From Pseudomonas lini (lineage in GTDB: Bacteria; Pseudomonadota; Gammaproteobacteria; Pseudomonadales; Pseudomonadaceae): a DNA stretch of 64,000 nt. The stretch spans positions 806,001 through 870,000 of the forward strand of contig NZ_JYLB01000002.1 in assembly GCF_001042905.1 (NCBI RefSeq), written 5' to 3'. The notes beneath the pieces were generated by a model. The model worked only from the letters and a program-made list of their open reading frames with translations, was not told the origin of the DNA and did not search any database. Positions 34,781-43,547 of the stretch are shown in pieces (position 1 is the stretch's first letter; each line of letters begins with the position of its first letter). The translations under genes were made by a program, and so were the position numbers.

Positions 34781-34908
34781 TTTTGGATGGGTAGAAAGTA
34801 TGGCTCGGTGGCCATGTAGAGAAATGTCCTACAGCTGCGTAGGTTTTTCACAAACTTTTCACACCAGCCTACGTAGTCTCAGCTCATCCGTTAGAAAGCA
34901 GTACCCTG

Positions 34909-34935
34909 GCCCGTCTCCCCAGCGGGCTTTTTTTT
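34909..34935 (+). terminator. Second, orphan terminator
   Basis: Stem GCCCG/CGGGC (34909–34913 with 34923–34927) and eight T residues. No gene lies between it and the previous terminator at 34780, so a short untranslated RNA may end here. Nothing else seen in 34739–35076. Confidence 0.55.
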
Positions 34936-35076
34936 GCCTGTCATAAAACCTTTTCCATAAATGCTGTCCAACCGTCGCCAATGACGAGGTTGTTCCGTGT
35001 TTGTGTCTGGACTTTGCCTCCTCTAAAGCATTCAATCTCCGGCCTTTCGGTTTCCCCCTTTTTTGAGGTTCTCGTT

Positions 35077-35442
35077 ATGCGTTTGACACTGCCTGCTCTG
35101 GTTCTGGGCCTTTTGGTTGCTCAAGGTGCGATGGCTGCCGGTGATGGCACTGCCGCGCTCGGTGGTGGTCTGGGTGGCGCACTGGGTAATGTGGTCGGTC
35201 AGAAAATGGGCGGTAGCACAGGTGCAGCGATTGGTGCTGGCGTAGCGGGCGCAGCCGGCAGTGCTGTTGCAGCACGCAAAGGCAGCCGCACCAAAGCGGC
35301 CATTGGCGGCGGTGTGGGTGCGGCGGGCGGTTCGGTGATCGGCAATAGCCTGGGCGGCAAGACAGGTTCCACCATCGGCGCCGGCCTGGGTGGTGCATTG
35401 GGCGGCGGCGTGGGCAGCAATCTGTCCAAAAAGCGCCACTGA
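35077..35442 (+). CDS. Exported glycine-zipper protein (copy 1)
   Basis: 121 residues. Signal peptide about 1–21 (MRLTLPALVLGLLVAQGAMA). The rest is almost wholly Gly, Ala, Ser and Val in GxxxG-like repeats (GGGLGGALGNVVGQKMGG, GAAIGAGVAGAAGSAVAA), broken by a short basic stretch ARKGSRTKA. Glycine-zipper proteins associate with membranes or form oligomers; no enzyme activity is expected. Start at 35077 follows TGAGG. The next gene is a paralogue. Confidence 0.8.
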   Translation: MRLTLPALVLGLLVAQGAMAAGDGTAALGGGLGGALGNVVGQKMGGSTGAAIGAGVAGAAGSAVAARKGSRTKAAIGGGVGAAGGSVIGNSLGGKTGSTIGAGLGGALGGGVGSNLSKKRH

Positions 35443-35460
35443 TCCTGAATGATCCGCTGA

Positions 35461-35487
35461 AAAAGCCCGGCTCGATGCCGGGCTTTT
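35461..35487 (+). terminator. Terminator of glycine-zipper gene 1
   Basis: Eleven-pair stem AAAAGCCCGGC/GCCGGGCTTTT. Confidence 0.8.
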
Positions 35488-35628
35488 TCGTTTTGGAACG
35501 ATTCTCCCGTATATGGCTCAAATCTCTTACAGTCGGTATCTGATTTGCTGTTCAACAGACGCAGATGCCAGGCTGAGGCCTATCCGCGGCACGTTCTTCC
35601 CCCGATGCGGAAATTAGAGGTTCATATC

Positions 35629-36054
35629 ATGCGTTTGACATTGTCCACGGTGGTTTTAGGACTTTTGGTCGCTCAGGGTGCAATGGCTGCCGGTGACGGC
35701 ACTGCTGCAGTGGGCGGTGGTCTTGGCGGCGCGTTGGGTAACGTGGTCGGCGGTCAACTAGGCGGCAGCACGGGAGCAGCGGTTGGCGCTGGCGTCGGCG
35801 GTGCGGCAGGCAGCGCGGTCGGTGCGCGCAAGGGCAGTCGAACAGAAGCGGCCGTTGGCGGCGGTATCGGCGCGGCGGGCGGCTCAGTGATCGGCAATAG
35901 CCTGGGCGGCTCCACCGGTTCGACCATTGGCGCCGGTGTGGGCGGTGCAGCCGGTGGCGCGGTGGGCAGCAACTTGGGTAATGACAGCGGCAGCTCGCAT
36001 TCCGGTGGCGGCAAACACAAACACAAGCATAAAAATAAGTACAAGCATCGCTAA
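35629..36054 (+). CDS. Exported glycine-zipper protein (copy 2)
   Basis: 141 residues, a clear tandem duplicate of the gene at 35077: signal peptides and first repeats match closely (VLGLLVAQGAMAAGDGTAA in both). The repeat region is more regular, and it carries an added C-terminal tail of alternating His and Lys (KHKHKHKNKYKHR) after SGSSHSGGG, a possible metal-binding or nucleic-acid-binding end missing from copy 1. Start at 35629 follows GAGG. Own terminator at 36076. Confidence 0.8.
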   Translation: MRLTLSTVVLGLLVAQGAMAAGDGTAAVGGGLGGALGNVVGGQLGGSTGAAVGAGVGGAAGSAVGARKGSRTEAAVGGGIGAAGGSVIGNSLGGSTGSTIGAGVGGAAGGAVGSNLGNDSGSSHSGGGKHKHKHKNKYKHR

Positions 36055-36075
36055 CTCGGCATCGAGTGACAGTAG

Positions 36076-36098
36076 AAACCCGGCCCAGTGCCGGGTTT
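36076..36098 (+). terminator. Terminator of glycine-zipper gene 2
   Basis: Stem AAACCCGGC/GCCGGGTTT, then T residues. Confidence 0.75.
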
Positions 36099-36182
36099 TT
36101 CGTTTCTGTCAGTAGGACTCTGGAACGTTTGCCCGTAGGACGCCTCGAACTTCATACACCCCTGAACGTTTTGAGGCATGTC

Positions 36183-36353
36183 ATGACTCCGGAAACCGAA
36201 GGCATGGAAGATGAAGGTCCGATCAACGATCCGGGCAACGAAGATCCGGGGTCTCTGATGGACGACGCCACGGTGCCGCTCAACGATGCCGATGACGCAG
36301 GCGATGTGGGCAATATCGAGTACGACGAATACGACGAGGAAGACGACGAGTGA
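36183..36353 (+). CDS. Very acidic 56-residue protein
   Basis: MTPETEGMEDEGPINDPGNE opens a chain of which roughly 40% is Asp or Glu, ending NIEYDEYDEEDDE. No hydrophobic segment, so it should be disordered in solution. GAGG lies about nine bases before the ATG. Function unknown; similar in character to the next gene, though not alike in sequence. Confidence 0.6.
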   Translation: MTPETEGMEDEGPINDPGNEDPGSLMDDATVPLNDADDAGDVGNIEYDEYDEEDDE

Positions 36354-36460
36354 CAGGGGGTGTGGTCGGGCCGACCGATCGTCCCTCTGATCGAACCGCG
36401 TCTATCGTGTTGTCCTCGAAATGTCAGGATCTGCTTTTCAGGTCCATTGAGAGGTGCGTT

Positions 36461-36685
36461 ATGAACGCTGATCCAAAAGACTCTGATATCGACGACGATA
36501 CCCCCGAGTATCCGCTACCTTCACCCACCGACTCCCTGAGTCGTGATCAGCGCCCGCCCGACGATGACGACACCGGCGTGGAGCAGGTGCCCACCGATAC
36601 CGATGATGTGGAGCGCGGGGATGTGGAAGCCAATCCCGATGACCCGGACATTGCCGGTGACGATCTATCGGGAGAACCGAGCTGA
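36461..36685 (+). CDS. Very acidic, proline-rich 74-residue protein
   Basis: MNADPKDSDIDDDTPEYPLP and further stretches rich in Asp, Pro and Thr; no hydrophobic core, so disordered. GAGAGG seven bases before the ATG gives good support for translation. Second of two consecutive acidic small proteins. Function unknown. Confidence 0.6.
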   Translation: MNADPKDSDIDDDTPEYPLPSPTDSLSRDQRPPDDDDTGVEQVPTDTDDVERGDVEANPDDPDIAGDDLSGEPS

Positions 36686-36787
36686 AGCCTGCGCAGCGAT
36701 CCATCGCCGCTCGTCGATTGTGCGGCATCTTTAAAAAGCGACCGCTGCCAGACATCAGGTAAAGCACTCTTTAAAAGGAGGTGCGCC

Positions 36788-37153
36788 ATGATCAGGTCAA
36801 AACTGACAACCCTGACGGTGGTCGGCTTATTGTCGATCAGTTCATTGTCGGCGTTAGCTCAATCTTCCGGCCGCGATGCGCCGGTCGACAAGGGTGGGAT
36901 GCCACCTTACTCGGAAATGAATGCGGGTACCTCGGACGGGAAGGCGCCGCCACCGGACACCATTGGTGGTGGGAATGGCGGCGATGCCAATGGAAGTAGC
37001 ACCAGCCCGGGGAAGGGAAGTGGCTCGATGAGCGATGGAAGTTCGATGGGGAGTGGTTCTGGAAGTGGGTCTGGAGAGTCAGGTGATTTTGAAATTGATG
37101 AGAGCGGTGGTGGAGTAGGAAGTGGAGGTAAAACCGGTGGTTCTGGCGGCTAA
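36788..37153 (+). CDS. Exported Gly/Ser-rich low-complexity protein
   Basis: 121 residues. Signal peptide about residues 1–24 (TTLTVVGLLSISSLSALAQ). The mature part starts SSGRDAPVDKGGMPPYSEM and becomes nearly pure Gly/Ser (for example SGSMSDGSSMGSGSGSGSGE) with an acidic island DFEIDES. Strong ribosome site AAAGGAGG. Presumably periplasmic or secreted; no family recognised. Terminator at 37176. Confidence 0.7.
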   Translation: MIRSKLTTLTVVGLLSISSLSALAQSSGRDAPVDKGGMPPYSEMNAGTSDGKAPPPDTIGGGNGGDANGSSTSPGKGSGSMSDGSSMGSGSGSGSGESGDFEIDESGGGVGSGGKTGGSGG

Positions 37154-37175
37154 GTCAGTGTTTCATGTAGAACTG

Positions 37176-37197
37176 AGCCCAGCGTCGAGCTGGGCTT
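37176..37197 (+). terminator. Terminator of the Gly/Ser-rich protein gene
   Basis: Stem AGCCCAGC/GCTGGGCT (37176–37183 with 37189–37196). Confidence 0.65.
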
Positions 37198-37286
37198 TAG
37201 ATGTTTTTCACAGGCGTCACTTATGCTTGACGCATTTGCTCGATGAACGTGTTGCGTGAGTTCATGATTCTATGTTGTTGGTTGTT

Positions 37287-37712
37287 TTATTGAGTATTAT
37301 CTTCAGGCTTTTTTTGCGTTGTAATAATTAATGACTCGATCCAGTTTTTATAGAAGGTTTTTTGCTCTTCAATGTTGCTAGTAATATTTTCGTCTTCGTA
37401 GTCGAAAATTCGTACTATGTCCTCCTCTTCGCTAGGTTTTCCAAGTTTAAGTTCGTATGCGACTAAGCCACTAGACATTTGGGACGACATTCGTGAAGGA
37501 TGAACATTTAATTTGGCTCCTTTGCACAGAAATTTTATCTCAGGATAGTCGGCTCTTAACATGCCAAAGCATACGAAAAGGTCATAGGCTGTATAAACTT
37601 TTTTTAAACCATTTTGCATCGTGAATGTGAGTGTCGGTTTTTTTCTGTCGCATTCGATTGTGGCCCTTTCTATGACCCCATGATTGTTTATTAAAATTTC
37701 TATTGTTTTCAT
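37287..37712 (-). CDS. Putative immunity protein for the RHS toxin
   Basis: 141 residues, soluble, no signal peptide, so it would work in the cytoplasm. Its ATG is 2 bp after the RHS stop, with the ribosome site AGGAAG inside the last codons of the toxin gene, the usual position of a cognate immunity gene. Base composition is far more AT-rich than the neighbourhood (by hand, 18 G+C in 37321–37380). The sequence (MKTIEILINNHGVIERATIE, YTAYDLFVCFGMLRADYPEI) matches no immunity family I recognise. Function is inferred from position alone. Confidence 0.7.
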   Translation of the reverse strand: MKTIEILINNHGVIERATIECDRKKPTLTFTMQNGLKKVYTAYDLFVCFGMLRADYPEIKFLCKGAKLNVHPSRMSSQMSSGLVAYELKLGKPSEEEDIVRIFDYEDENITSNIEEQKTFYKNWIESLIITTQKKPEDNTQ

Positions 37713-37714
37713 GG

Positions 37715-40700
37715 TTACTTCCTGAAAGGGTTGGGTATTGAGTAGCCCTTATAGCTACCATCATCGTAGACGGGGGTGACGCCCACGATGTCGTGATTTT
37801 TTATTCCTCCTGGGAACGCTATTTCAACCTCACGCCGATGTGGTGACATCATGCCCAGTTCTTTATTTACATCGATGCCGCGAATGTTTTTCAGCACATA
37901 TATATAGCCGTCGGCAAGACCGTACCCTGTGGCAAACTTTTTTGCCTCTTTTTCGTTTGTCGTAGTGCTGACAAAGTAACTGGGAGGGCTTCTGTTATCT
38001 GATGCATGCAAAAACAGATCTGTACTGTCTCCCAAGGGTTCAAATCCTGCCTCAAAAATTTCCCATGGTTCTCGGTCGTCACCACGGTACAAATAATAGT
38101 TCTCTTGTTTTGGATTTGGGGGGCCGGGCTCCCCCTCATCAACCCCCACCTTACCCGCCGGATCCTCCTCCCCAAACGACGGCTTCTTACACCCATCGCC
38201 CCCCGGACAATCACTCAACCCCAACGGATCAACCCAACCCGTCGGATTGCGCGTGTACTGATAGCCGTTTAACCCACCCGCCAGCTTGCTCGGATCCGGC
38301 GTCAGGTACCGCCCGACATCCGGATTGTAGTAGCGATGCCGGTTGTAGTGCAGGCCGGTTTCCGCGTCGAAATACTGCCCTTGAAAGCGCAGCGGTTGAT
38401 CGAGGACCTGGTGAGTGTCGCGGTTGAGGCGGGTGAGGCGGCCATAGGCGGTGTATCGGGCGGCCCAGATGATGTCACCGCTGTAGTCGGTGAGTTCTTG
38501 CGGTGTGCCGAGGTGGTCGAGTTGGTAGTAGAACGGGCACGCTTGGCGCGGGCCTTTGCCGTCGAGCATGGCCAGTGGACGGAAGGTGCCGGGTTCGTAG
38601 ATGTAGCTGCGATGGTGATCCTGGCTGTGTTCAGCGACGAGATGGTCGCCTTGCCAGAAGAACTCGGTGGTCTTGCCATCGACGGATTTGCTGATACGGC
38701 GGCCGAAGGCGTCGTAACGGTAAGTGGCTTGGCTACCATTGGGCAGGGTGGCGCCGATCAACCGGTGCTGGCAGTCATAGCGGTATTCGGTGACCAGTTT
38801 CTGTGCGGTGCCGCGACGCTCGCGGATCAGGTTGCCGAAGGCGTCGTAGTCGTAGTGGCGGTCACCCTGCATCAGCAGGCGATTACCCAGCACCTTCGCA
38901 ACGCCGGGGCGGTCCTGCATCAACAGGTTGCCCGCCGGGTCGTGGGCGAAGCTTTCCGGCGATTGATCACGGGAATGGCGGACGCGGATCAGGCGGTCGA
39001 GCGAATCATATTGGTAGCTGCGCTGGCCGTGGCGGGTGTCGGCGATATGGTCGAGATTGCCGTTGGCGCTGTAGGCATAGTCGCGACGGTAAAGCGGATG
39101 TTGATGTTGGCTGACGGCATGGGCCTTCAGCCGGCTCTGGTCGTCGTAGGCGTATTCGCTGAGCAACAGACCCTGTTGGCGGTTTTGTTCGCGACCGAAG
39201 GCAAACTGGTGGGTGGTGAGGCGTGTGCCGTTGAGATCAATGGCCGTCAGCGCGCCGCCCTTGGCGTGGTGGTAGTCGAGTTTGCTGTTGTCCGGCAGGC
39301 GTAGGTGGTTGAGTCGGCCGCACGCGTCGTAGCGGTAACGCAAGGTGCCCCAACTTTGGTGCTCGGTGATCAGCCTGTCTTGGGCGTCGTATTCGAATTC
39401 CAGCGGATGGTCGTGGCCGTCGTCGACACTGACCAGTCGGCCGAGGCGGTCGTAGCGGTACTTGACCTTGACGTCATCGGGCAGGGTCTTGACCAACAGA
39501 CGTCCAGCCGGGTCCCGCTGATAGCCGGTGATCAGCTGCGAGTCGTCATCACCAAACTCGGTTTTCTCCTGCAGGTGGCCATTGAGGTCGTAGGCGTAAG
39601 CGGTGCGGCGGCCGTCGAAGCCGGTTTCCTGTCGGATCAGGCCGTTGGGCGAGTAGTCCAGACGATATTTTTCGCCGGATTCGTTTTCGATTTCCGTGAG
39701 CCGTAGCTGCGCGTTGTCGTAGCGGTACTGGAGCTGGGTGCCGTCTGGGTTGATGCGGCGGCTGACCAGGTGCAGGTCGTCGGCGTATTCGTAGCGGGTG
39801 ATGCGGCCGAGTTCATCGCGTTCGGCGGTGATCTTGCCGTAGGCGTTGTAGCTGAAGGCGCGAGTGGCACCGGTATGCAAAGTCGTCTGGATCAGTCGGC
39901 CGACGGCATCCCATTGGTACTGGGTGAGCGCACCGTGTTCGTCCTGACGGGTCGTCTGCCGGCCTAGCGCATCGTAGGAAAAGCGTCTCTGACCACCGTC
40001 CGGCAAGGTCTCTTCGAGCAGTTGTCCCAGCCCGTTCCGAATGAAGACATGCCGGCTGTTGTCCGGGAAGCGGATCGACAGCAAACGCCCCTGAGCGTCG
40101 TGGTGATAGTGAGTGACATGCCCATCCGGATCGGTGGCTTCGGTGACATCCCCCTGAGCATTGCGCTGATATTTCCACACCGCTTTGCCGCGATAGCGCG
40201 CATGCAGGAAACCATTGCGATATTCGTAGGATGTTGGCTCGTCTTCCGGCGGAACCAGCGCCACCAGCCTTCCGACGTCGTCATAGCGGTATTCGGTGAT
40301 GGCCCCGAGCGGATCCTGCTCGGCAATTAGTCGACCTTGATCGTCATAGGCCTTGAGCTGTTCGCCGCCACCCAGCTCGACCCGGCGCACCAGCCGCGCC
40401 CGATCATCGTGGACGTAAACCTCTTCGCTGCCATCGATGTTCTGGACGGTGACACTGCCTTGGTCATCCCAGACATAGCGCGCCTCCATCTGTGCAAACG
40501 ATGCCCAATGCCGGACGCAGCGCGCCGCCTTGCCGGACCTTTCCCACTCCCAGAAGAAACTCGCGCCACCGGCCAGTTGCCGCTGCAAAATCACATGCTG
40601 GTCGTCGTAGTCGTAACGCTCGCTTTCCCCAGCGGCGTTGGTCGCTTCGATCAAGCGTTGGCGGGCGTCGTAGCGATAGAAAACCAGCGTCTGCTCTGTA

Positions 40701-42583
40701 CGCCAGGATTCACCCACGGCATCGGTGGGATGAAACGACTGATATTCAATGGCGACGAGGTGTCTGCGCTCGTAGCACAACAGCAGCGAACGACCGGCGC
40801 CGTTATCGAGACGTTGAATGCGATCCTGACGGTCGCGAGTGATGAGGAGGCGGTTATCGTAGGCATCACTGATCGCCGTTAGCCGACCGTTATTAAAGTG
40901 GTAGAACCGGCTCGTTTCTCCGGCTAGCGCGAGAATCAACTCCTCCGACTCATCTCCGAGGTAAATCGCTGCCCGCGACAGGCTGTTGTGGATCACCGGG
41001 CGCTCGACACTCGGCAGCGGAAACGTGGTGCGGCGGTTTTCATGGTCGACCCAGACGACCTGTTCATCGTCCAGCTCCAACCGCTGTGCCAACGAATGGC
41101 TCCAGCCCCAGCCCAGCCCGCAATCGATCTCGGCGGCGCTGGTGCGATAGAGCCGGGTGAAGTCGAACGGCAGAATCCCATCCAGCGAACCGTCGGTCAG
41201 GGTCAGCAGTTCTTCGCCGGTGACCATCGACACCGGACAGTTGTGGGTGCAGGTCAGTGCCGCGCAATCGGCACTGTCGCCGTTGGGGTTTTTCGCCTGA
41301 CTCGATGCGTCGTCGTGAGGTTCGTGACGCCCCAGCCGGGTCATGGCGTTGGACTTGTCGCGAGCAATCGCAACCGGATTGTTCACCTGTACAACGGGAG
41401 AGTCGCCGGCACGGATCTGTAACGGAATCGTCGGTGTCGGTTTCAGTGGTGCTTTCCGCGCGCTGACCACGAGTGGTTTGAGCGCGCCAGCGTGGGCTGT
41501 CAGGTCAGATTTGGCCGTCAGTTCGGCCAGCCGCAAACTGGCTGCCGCCAACCACTGCCGAGCCTGCTGGGACTTGATCTTGTCCAATACTTTGGCGCTC
41601 ATGCCGAGCTTCAGGCCCGTAGGTCCGGTGAGGCGCACCAGAAGGAAACTGATCAATAGTTCTGTGCGAATTTGCGCCACTACTTCGGCGATGTACTGCG
41701 GCGGCAGCATCCTCAGCCAACTGGTGAAGGCCGCGAGATGGATGAACATCAACGGCTCATCGCTCAACATCAGCAACACATTGGCGATGGCTTCAGCCGA
41801 AGTATTCAGCAGCGTCTCTAGCTCGCCTTGGGTCAGGTATTCGAGGAGTTTTTCGCTGTTGGTTTGCAGGTCTGCCAGCAGGGCGTAGACCTGCTTCACG
41901 TCATCCCACAAACCGTGCAGCGAACGCTCGAAGCCGCGCCAGTCGGCCTGTTGCAGCATGCCGTAGCGCTGAGTGAACGCTGCTTCGGAAAAGCCTGCCC
42001 ATAAAGGCTCGAATTCGCTCGTCCATTCATTGCGCAGCCAGCCTTCCAGCTCGCCGATCACGCCTTGATAGGAGGCGTAGAGCGCTTTGACGTGATCGGC
42101 GCAAACATTGGGAAAGAAGGTGATGCGATAACGTTGGCCGCGCCAGCATTCGGGGATTTCGAGGATGCCGCTGGGGCCAATGGTTTTGTGGACGGGCTCA
42201 CCGAACGTCAGTTCACCATTACGCTGCGAGATAACCGGTTCGAGCGTCACCGGCGTATTGCCGATCGGCACGAAACGCGCGGCCTCAAACAGGTGCACCA
42301 GGGTCAACGGACCGCTGGCGGGGCACATGGCGAGCGTCGAACTGACAGGGGCGGTGGAGTCCTTCGGCGCGCTGAGCCGGACTTCGTTACCGACCTTGAA
42401 TACCTGCTCGACATTCAGCGCCCCACCGGTCCAGAAATTTTCCGCCCAGGCTTCGTAGTTGTTGAGGCAAAGTCGAAAATCACCGAGCAGCGCTTCGACG
42501 TCCGGCTGCTCGGGGTTCATGGCGGCGACCACCAGCAAGCCGATGGCATTGTTCAAGGCCAGGACCTTGTCAGGTTCGAACAT
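37715..42583 (-). CDS. RHS polymorphic toxin with cholera-toxin-A-like ADP-ribosyltransferase end
   Basis: 1622 residues. Residues 1–430: helical N-terminal region with no PAAR motif or signal peptide. About 450–520: DUF6531-type entry segment (CPVSMVTGEELLTLTDGSLD). About 530–1440: YD/RHS repeats, many of the form RYDxxGRL. Core end: RYLTPDPSKLAGGLNGYQYT then NPTGWVDPLGL ending at 1456, the usual cleavage boundary. The last 166 residues are the variable toxin: Arg1500 in LYRGDDREP, Ser1540-Thr-Thr in YFVSTTTN, and the Glu1585-Val-Glu1587 pair in REVEIAFPGGI. YIYV and LGMMSPH lie at the same spacing as in cholera toxin A, so arginine-specific ADP-ribosylation is predicted. No VgrG or other secretion gene is adjacent. 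Confidence 0.88.
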   Translation of the reverse strand: MFEPDKVLALNNAIGLLVVAAMNPEQPDVEALLGDFRLCLNNYEAWAENFWTGGALNVEQVFKVGNEVRLSAPKDSTAPVSSTLAMCPASGPLTLVHLFEAARFVPIGNTPVTLEPVISQRNGELTFGEPVHKTIGPSGILEIPECWRGQRYRITFFPNVCADHVKALYASYQGVIGELEGWLRNEWTSEFEPLWAGFSEAAFTQRYGMLQQADWRGFERSLHGLWDDVKQVYALLADLQTNSEKLLEYLTQGELETLLNTSAEAIANVLLMLSDEPLMFIHLAAFTSWLRMLPPQYIAEVVAQIRTELLISFLLVRLTGPTGLKLGMSAKVLDKIKSQQARQWLAAASLRLAELTAKSDLTAHAGALKPLVVSARKAPLKPTPTIPLQIRAGDSPVVQVNNPVAIARDKSNAMTRLGRHEPHDDASSQAKNPNGDSADCAALTCTHNCPVSMVTGEELLTLTDGSLDGILPFDFTRLYRTSAAEIDCGLGWGWSHSLAQRLELDDEQVVWVDHENRRTTFPLPSVERPVIHNSLSRAAIYLGDESEELILALAGETSRFYHFNNGRLTAISDAYDNRLLITRDRQDRIQRLDNGAGRSLLLCYERRHLVAIEYQSFHPTDAVGESWRTEQTLVFYRYDARQRLIEATNAAGESERYDYDDQHVILQRQLAGGASFFWEWERSGKAARCVRHWASFAQMEARYVWDDQGSVTVQNIDGSEEVYVHDDRARLVRRVELGGGEQLKAYDDQGRLIAEQDPLGAITEYRYDDVGRLVALVPPEDEPTSYEYRNGFLHARYRGKAVWKYQRNAQGDVTEATDPDGHVTHYHHDAQGRLLSIRFPDNSRHVFIRNGLGQLLEETLPDGGQRRFSYDALGRQTTRQDEHGALTQYQWDAVGRLIQTTLHTGATRAFSYNAYGKITAERDELGRITRYEYADDLHLVSRRINPDGTQLQYRYDNAQLRLTEIENESGEKYRLDYSPNGLIRQETGFDGRRTAYAYDLNGHLQEKTEFGDDDSQLITGYQRDPAGRLLVKTLPDDVKVKYRYDRLGRLVSVDDGHDHPLEFEYDAQDRLITEHQSWGTLRYRYDACGRLNHLRLPDNSKLDYHHAKGGALTAIDLNGTRLTTHQFAFGREQNRQQGLLLSEYAYDDQSRLKAHAVSQHQHPLYRRDYAYSANGNLDHIADTRHGQRSYQYDSLDRLIRVRHSRDQSPESFAHDPAGNLLMQDRPGVAKVLGNRLLMQGDRHYDYDAFGNLIRERRGTAQKLVTEYRYDCQHRLIGATLPNGSQATYRYDAFGRRISKSVDGKTTEFFWQGDHLVAEHSQDHHRSYIYEPGTFRPLAMLDGKGPRQACPFYYQLDHLGTPQELTDYSGDIIWAARYTAYGRLTRLNRDTHQVLDQPLRFQGQYFDAETGLHYNRHRYYNPDVGRYLTPDPSKLAGGLNGYQYTRNPTGWVDPLGLSDCPGGDGCKKPSFGEEDPAGKVGVDEGEPGPPNPKQENYYLYRGDDREPWEIFEAGFEPLGDSTDLFLHASDNRSPPSYFVSTTTNEKEAKKFATGYGLADGYIYVLKNIRGIDVNKELGMMSPHRREVEIAFPGGIKNHDIVGVTPVYDDGSYKGYSIPNPFRK

Positions 42584-42846
42584 TCGCAGTCCCTCGCGCT
42601 GATTAATCTGGAGGGCAAGACTTTGCGGGGGATCAACAAGGAAAGAAGTCGGGAAAGGAGGTGTTTGGTGTAGGGGAAATCGCTAAATCATCGCGGGCGT
42701 CTCGACACAGTTTTTTGTATCCGCCGGGCATTGCCCGTTGCTCTCTGCCAACCGCGCTCGCTATGCTGCTGAACCCTTTAATCCATCACGGACCCGGTCG
42801 TGCCTTAGCCGCTCCTGGGATGTCATGAGAAAACGGATCAGATGCG

Positions 42847-43542
42847 ATGAATGCACCCTTGGATGAGTTCGGCCCGATCAAGGCCGTGATTTTCGACATG
42901 GACGGCTTGTTGCTGGACACCGAGGGCATTTACACCGAGGTCACGTCCATCATTGCCGGGCGTTATGGCCGAACCTTCGACTGGAGCGTCAAACAGAACA
43001 TCATCGGTCGTGGCGCGGGTGATCTGGCGCGCTATGTGGTCGAGGCGCTGGACCTGCCGATTACAGCCGAAGAGTTCCTGGTGATCCGTGAACCGCTTAT
43101 GCGCGAGCGTTTTCCGACGGCGCTGGCGATGCCTGGCGCAGAGGAGCTGGTTCGGCACTTGAAGGCCAATAACATTCCCATTGCAGTGGGCACCAGTTCT
43201 TCACGTCAGTCGTTCGGCCAGAAAACCACCTTGCACCGCGACTGGTTTGCGCTGTTCGACTTCATCGTCACCGCTGATGACCCGGAAGTGGGCGCGGCCA
43301 AACCAGCGCCGGATATCTTCCTGACGGCGGCGCGACGCCTGGGTGTCGCGCCTGAGGATTGCCTGGTGTTCGAGGATTCACCGTTCGGCGTCACCGCAGC
43401 GAAAGCGGCGGGGATGACGGCGATTGCGATTCCGGATGCGGCGATGGCCGACGAAAAGTACGCACACGCCGATGGCATTCTTCGTACGTTGAAGGCGTTC
43501 AAGCCCAGCGCATGTGGCCTGCCGGCACTCGAGTGGGCTTAA
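42847..43542 (+). CDS. HAD-superfamily sugar-phosphate phosphatase-like
   Basis: 231 residues of HAD subfamily IA. The nucleophile motif FDMDGLLLDTEG (residues about 17–28), GTSSSRQSFGQKT (motif 2), the Lys in GAAKPAPDIF (motif 3) and FEDSPFGVTAAKAAGM (motif 4) are all present. The helical cap places it with beta-phosphoglucomutase-like phosphatases such as pseudouridine-5'-phosphatase; the actual substrate is not deducible. Confidence 0.88.
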   Translation: MNAPLDEFGPIKAVIFDMDGLLLDTEGIYTEVTSIIAGRYGRTFDWSVKQNIIGRGAGDLARYVVEALDLPITAEEFLVIREPLMRERFPTALAMPGAEELVRHLKANNIPIAVGTSSSRQSFGQKTTLHRDWFALFDFIVTADDPEVGAAKPAPDIFLTAARRLGVAPEDCLVFEDSPFGVTAAKAAGMTAIAIPDAAMADEKYAHADGILRTLKAFKPSACGLPALEWA

Positions 43543-43547
43543 TGCCG

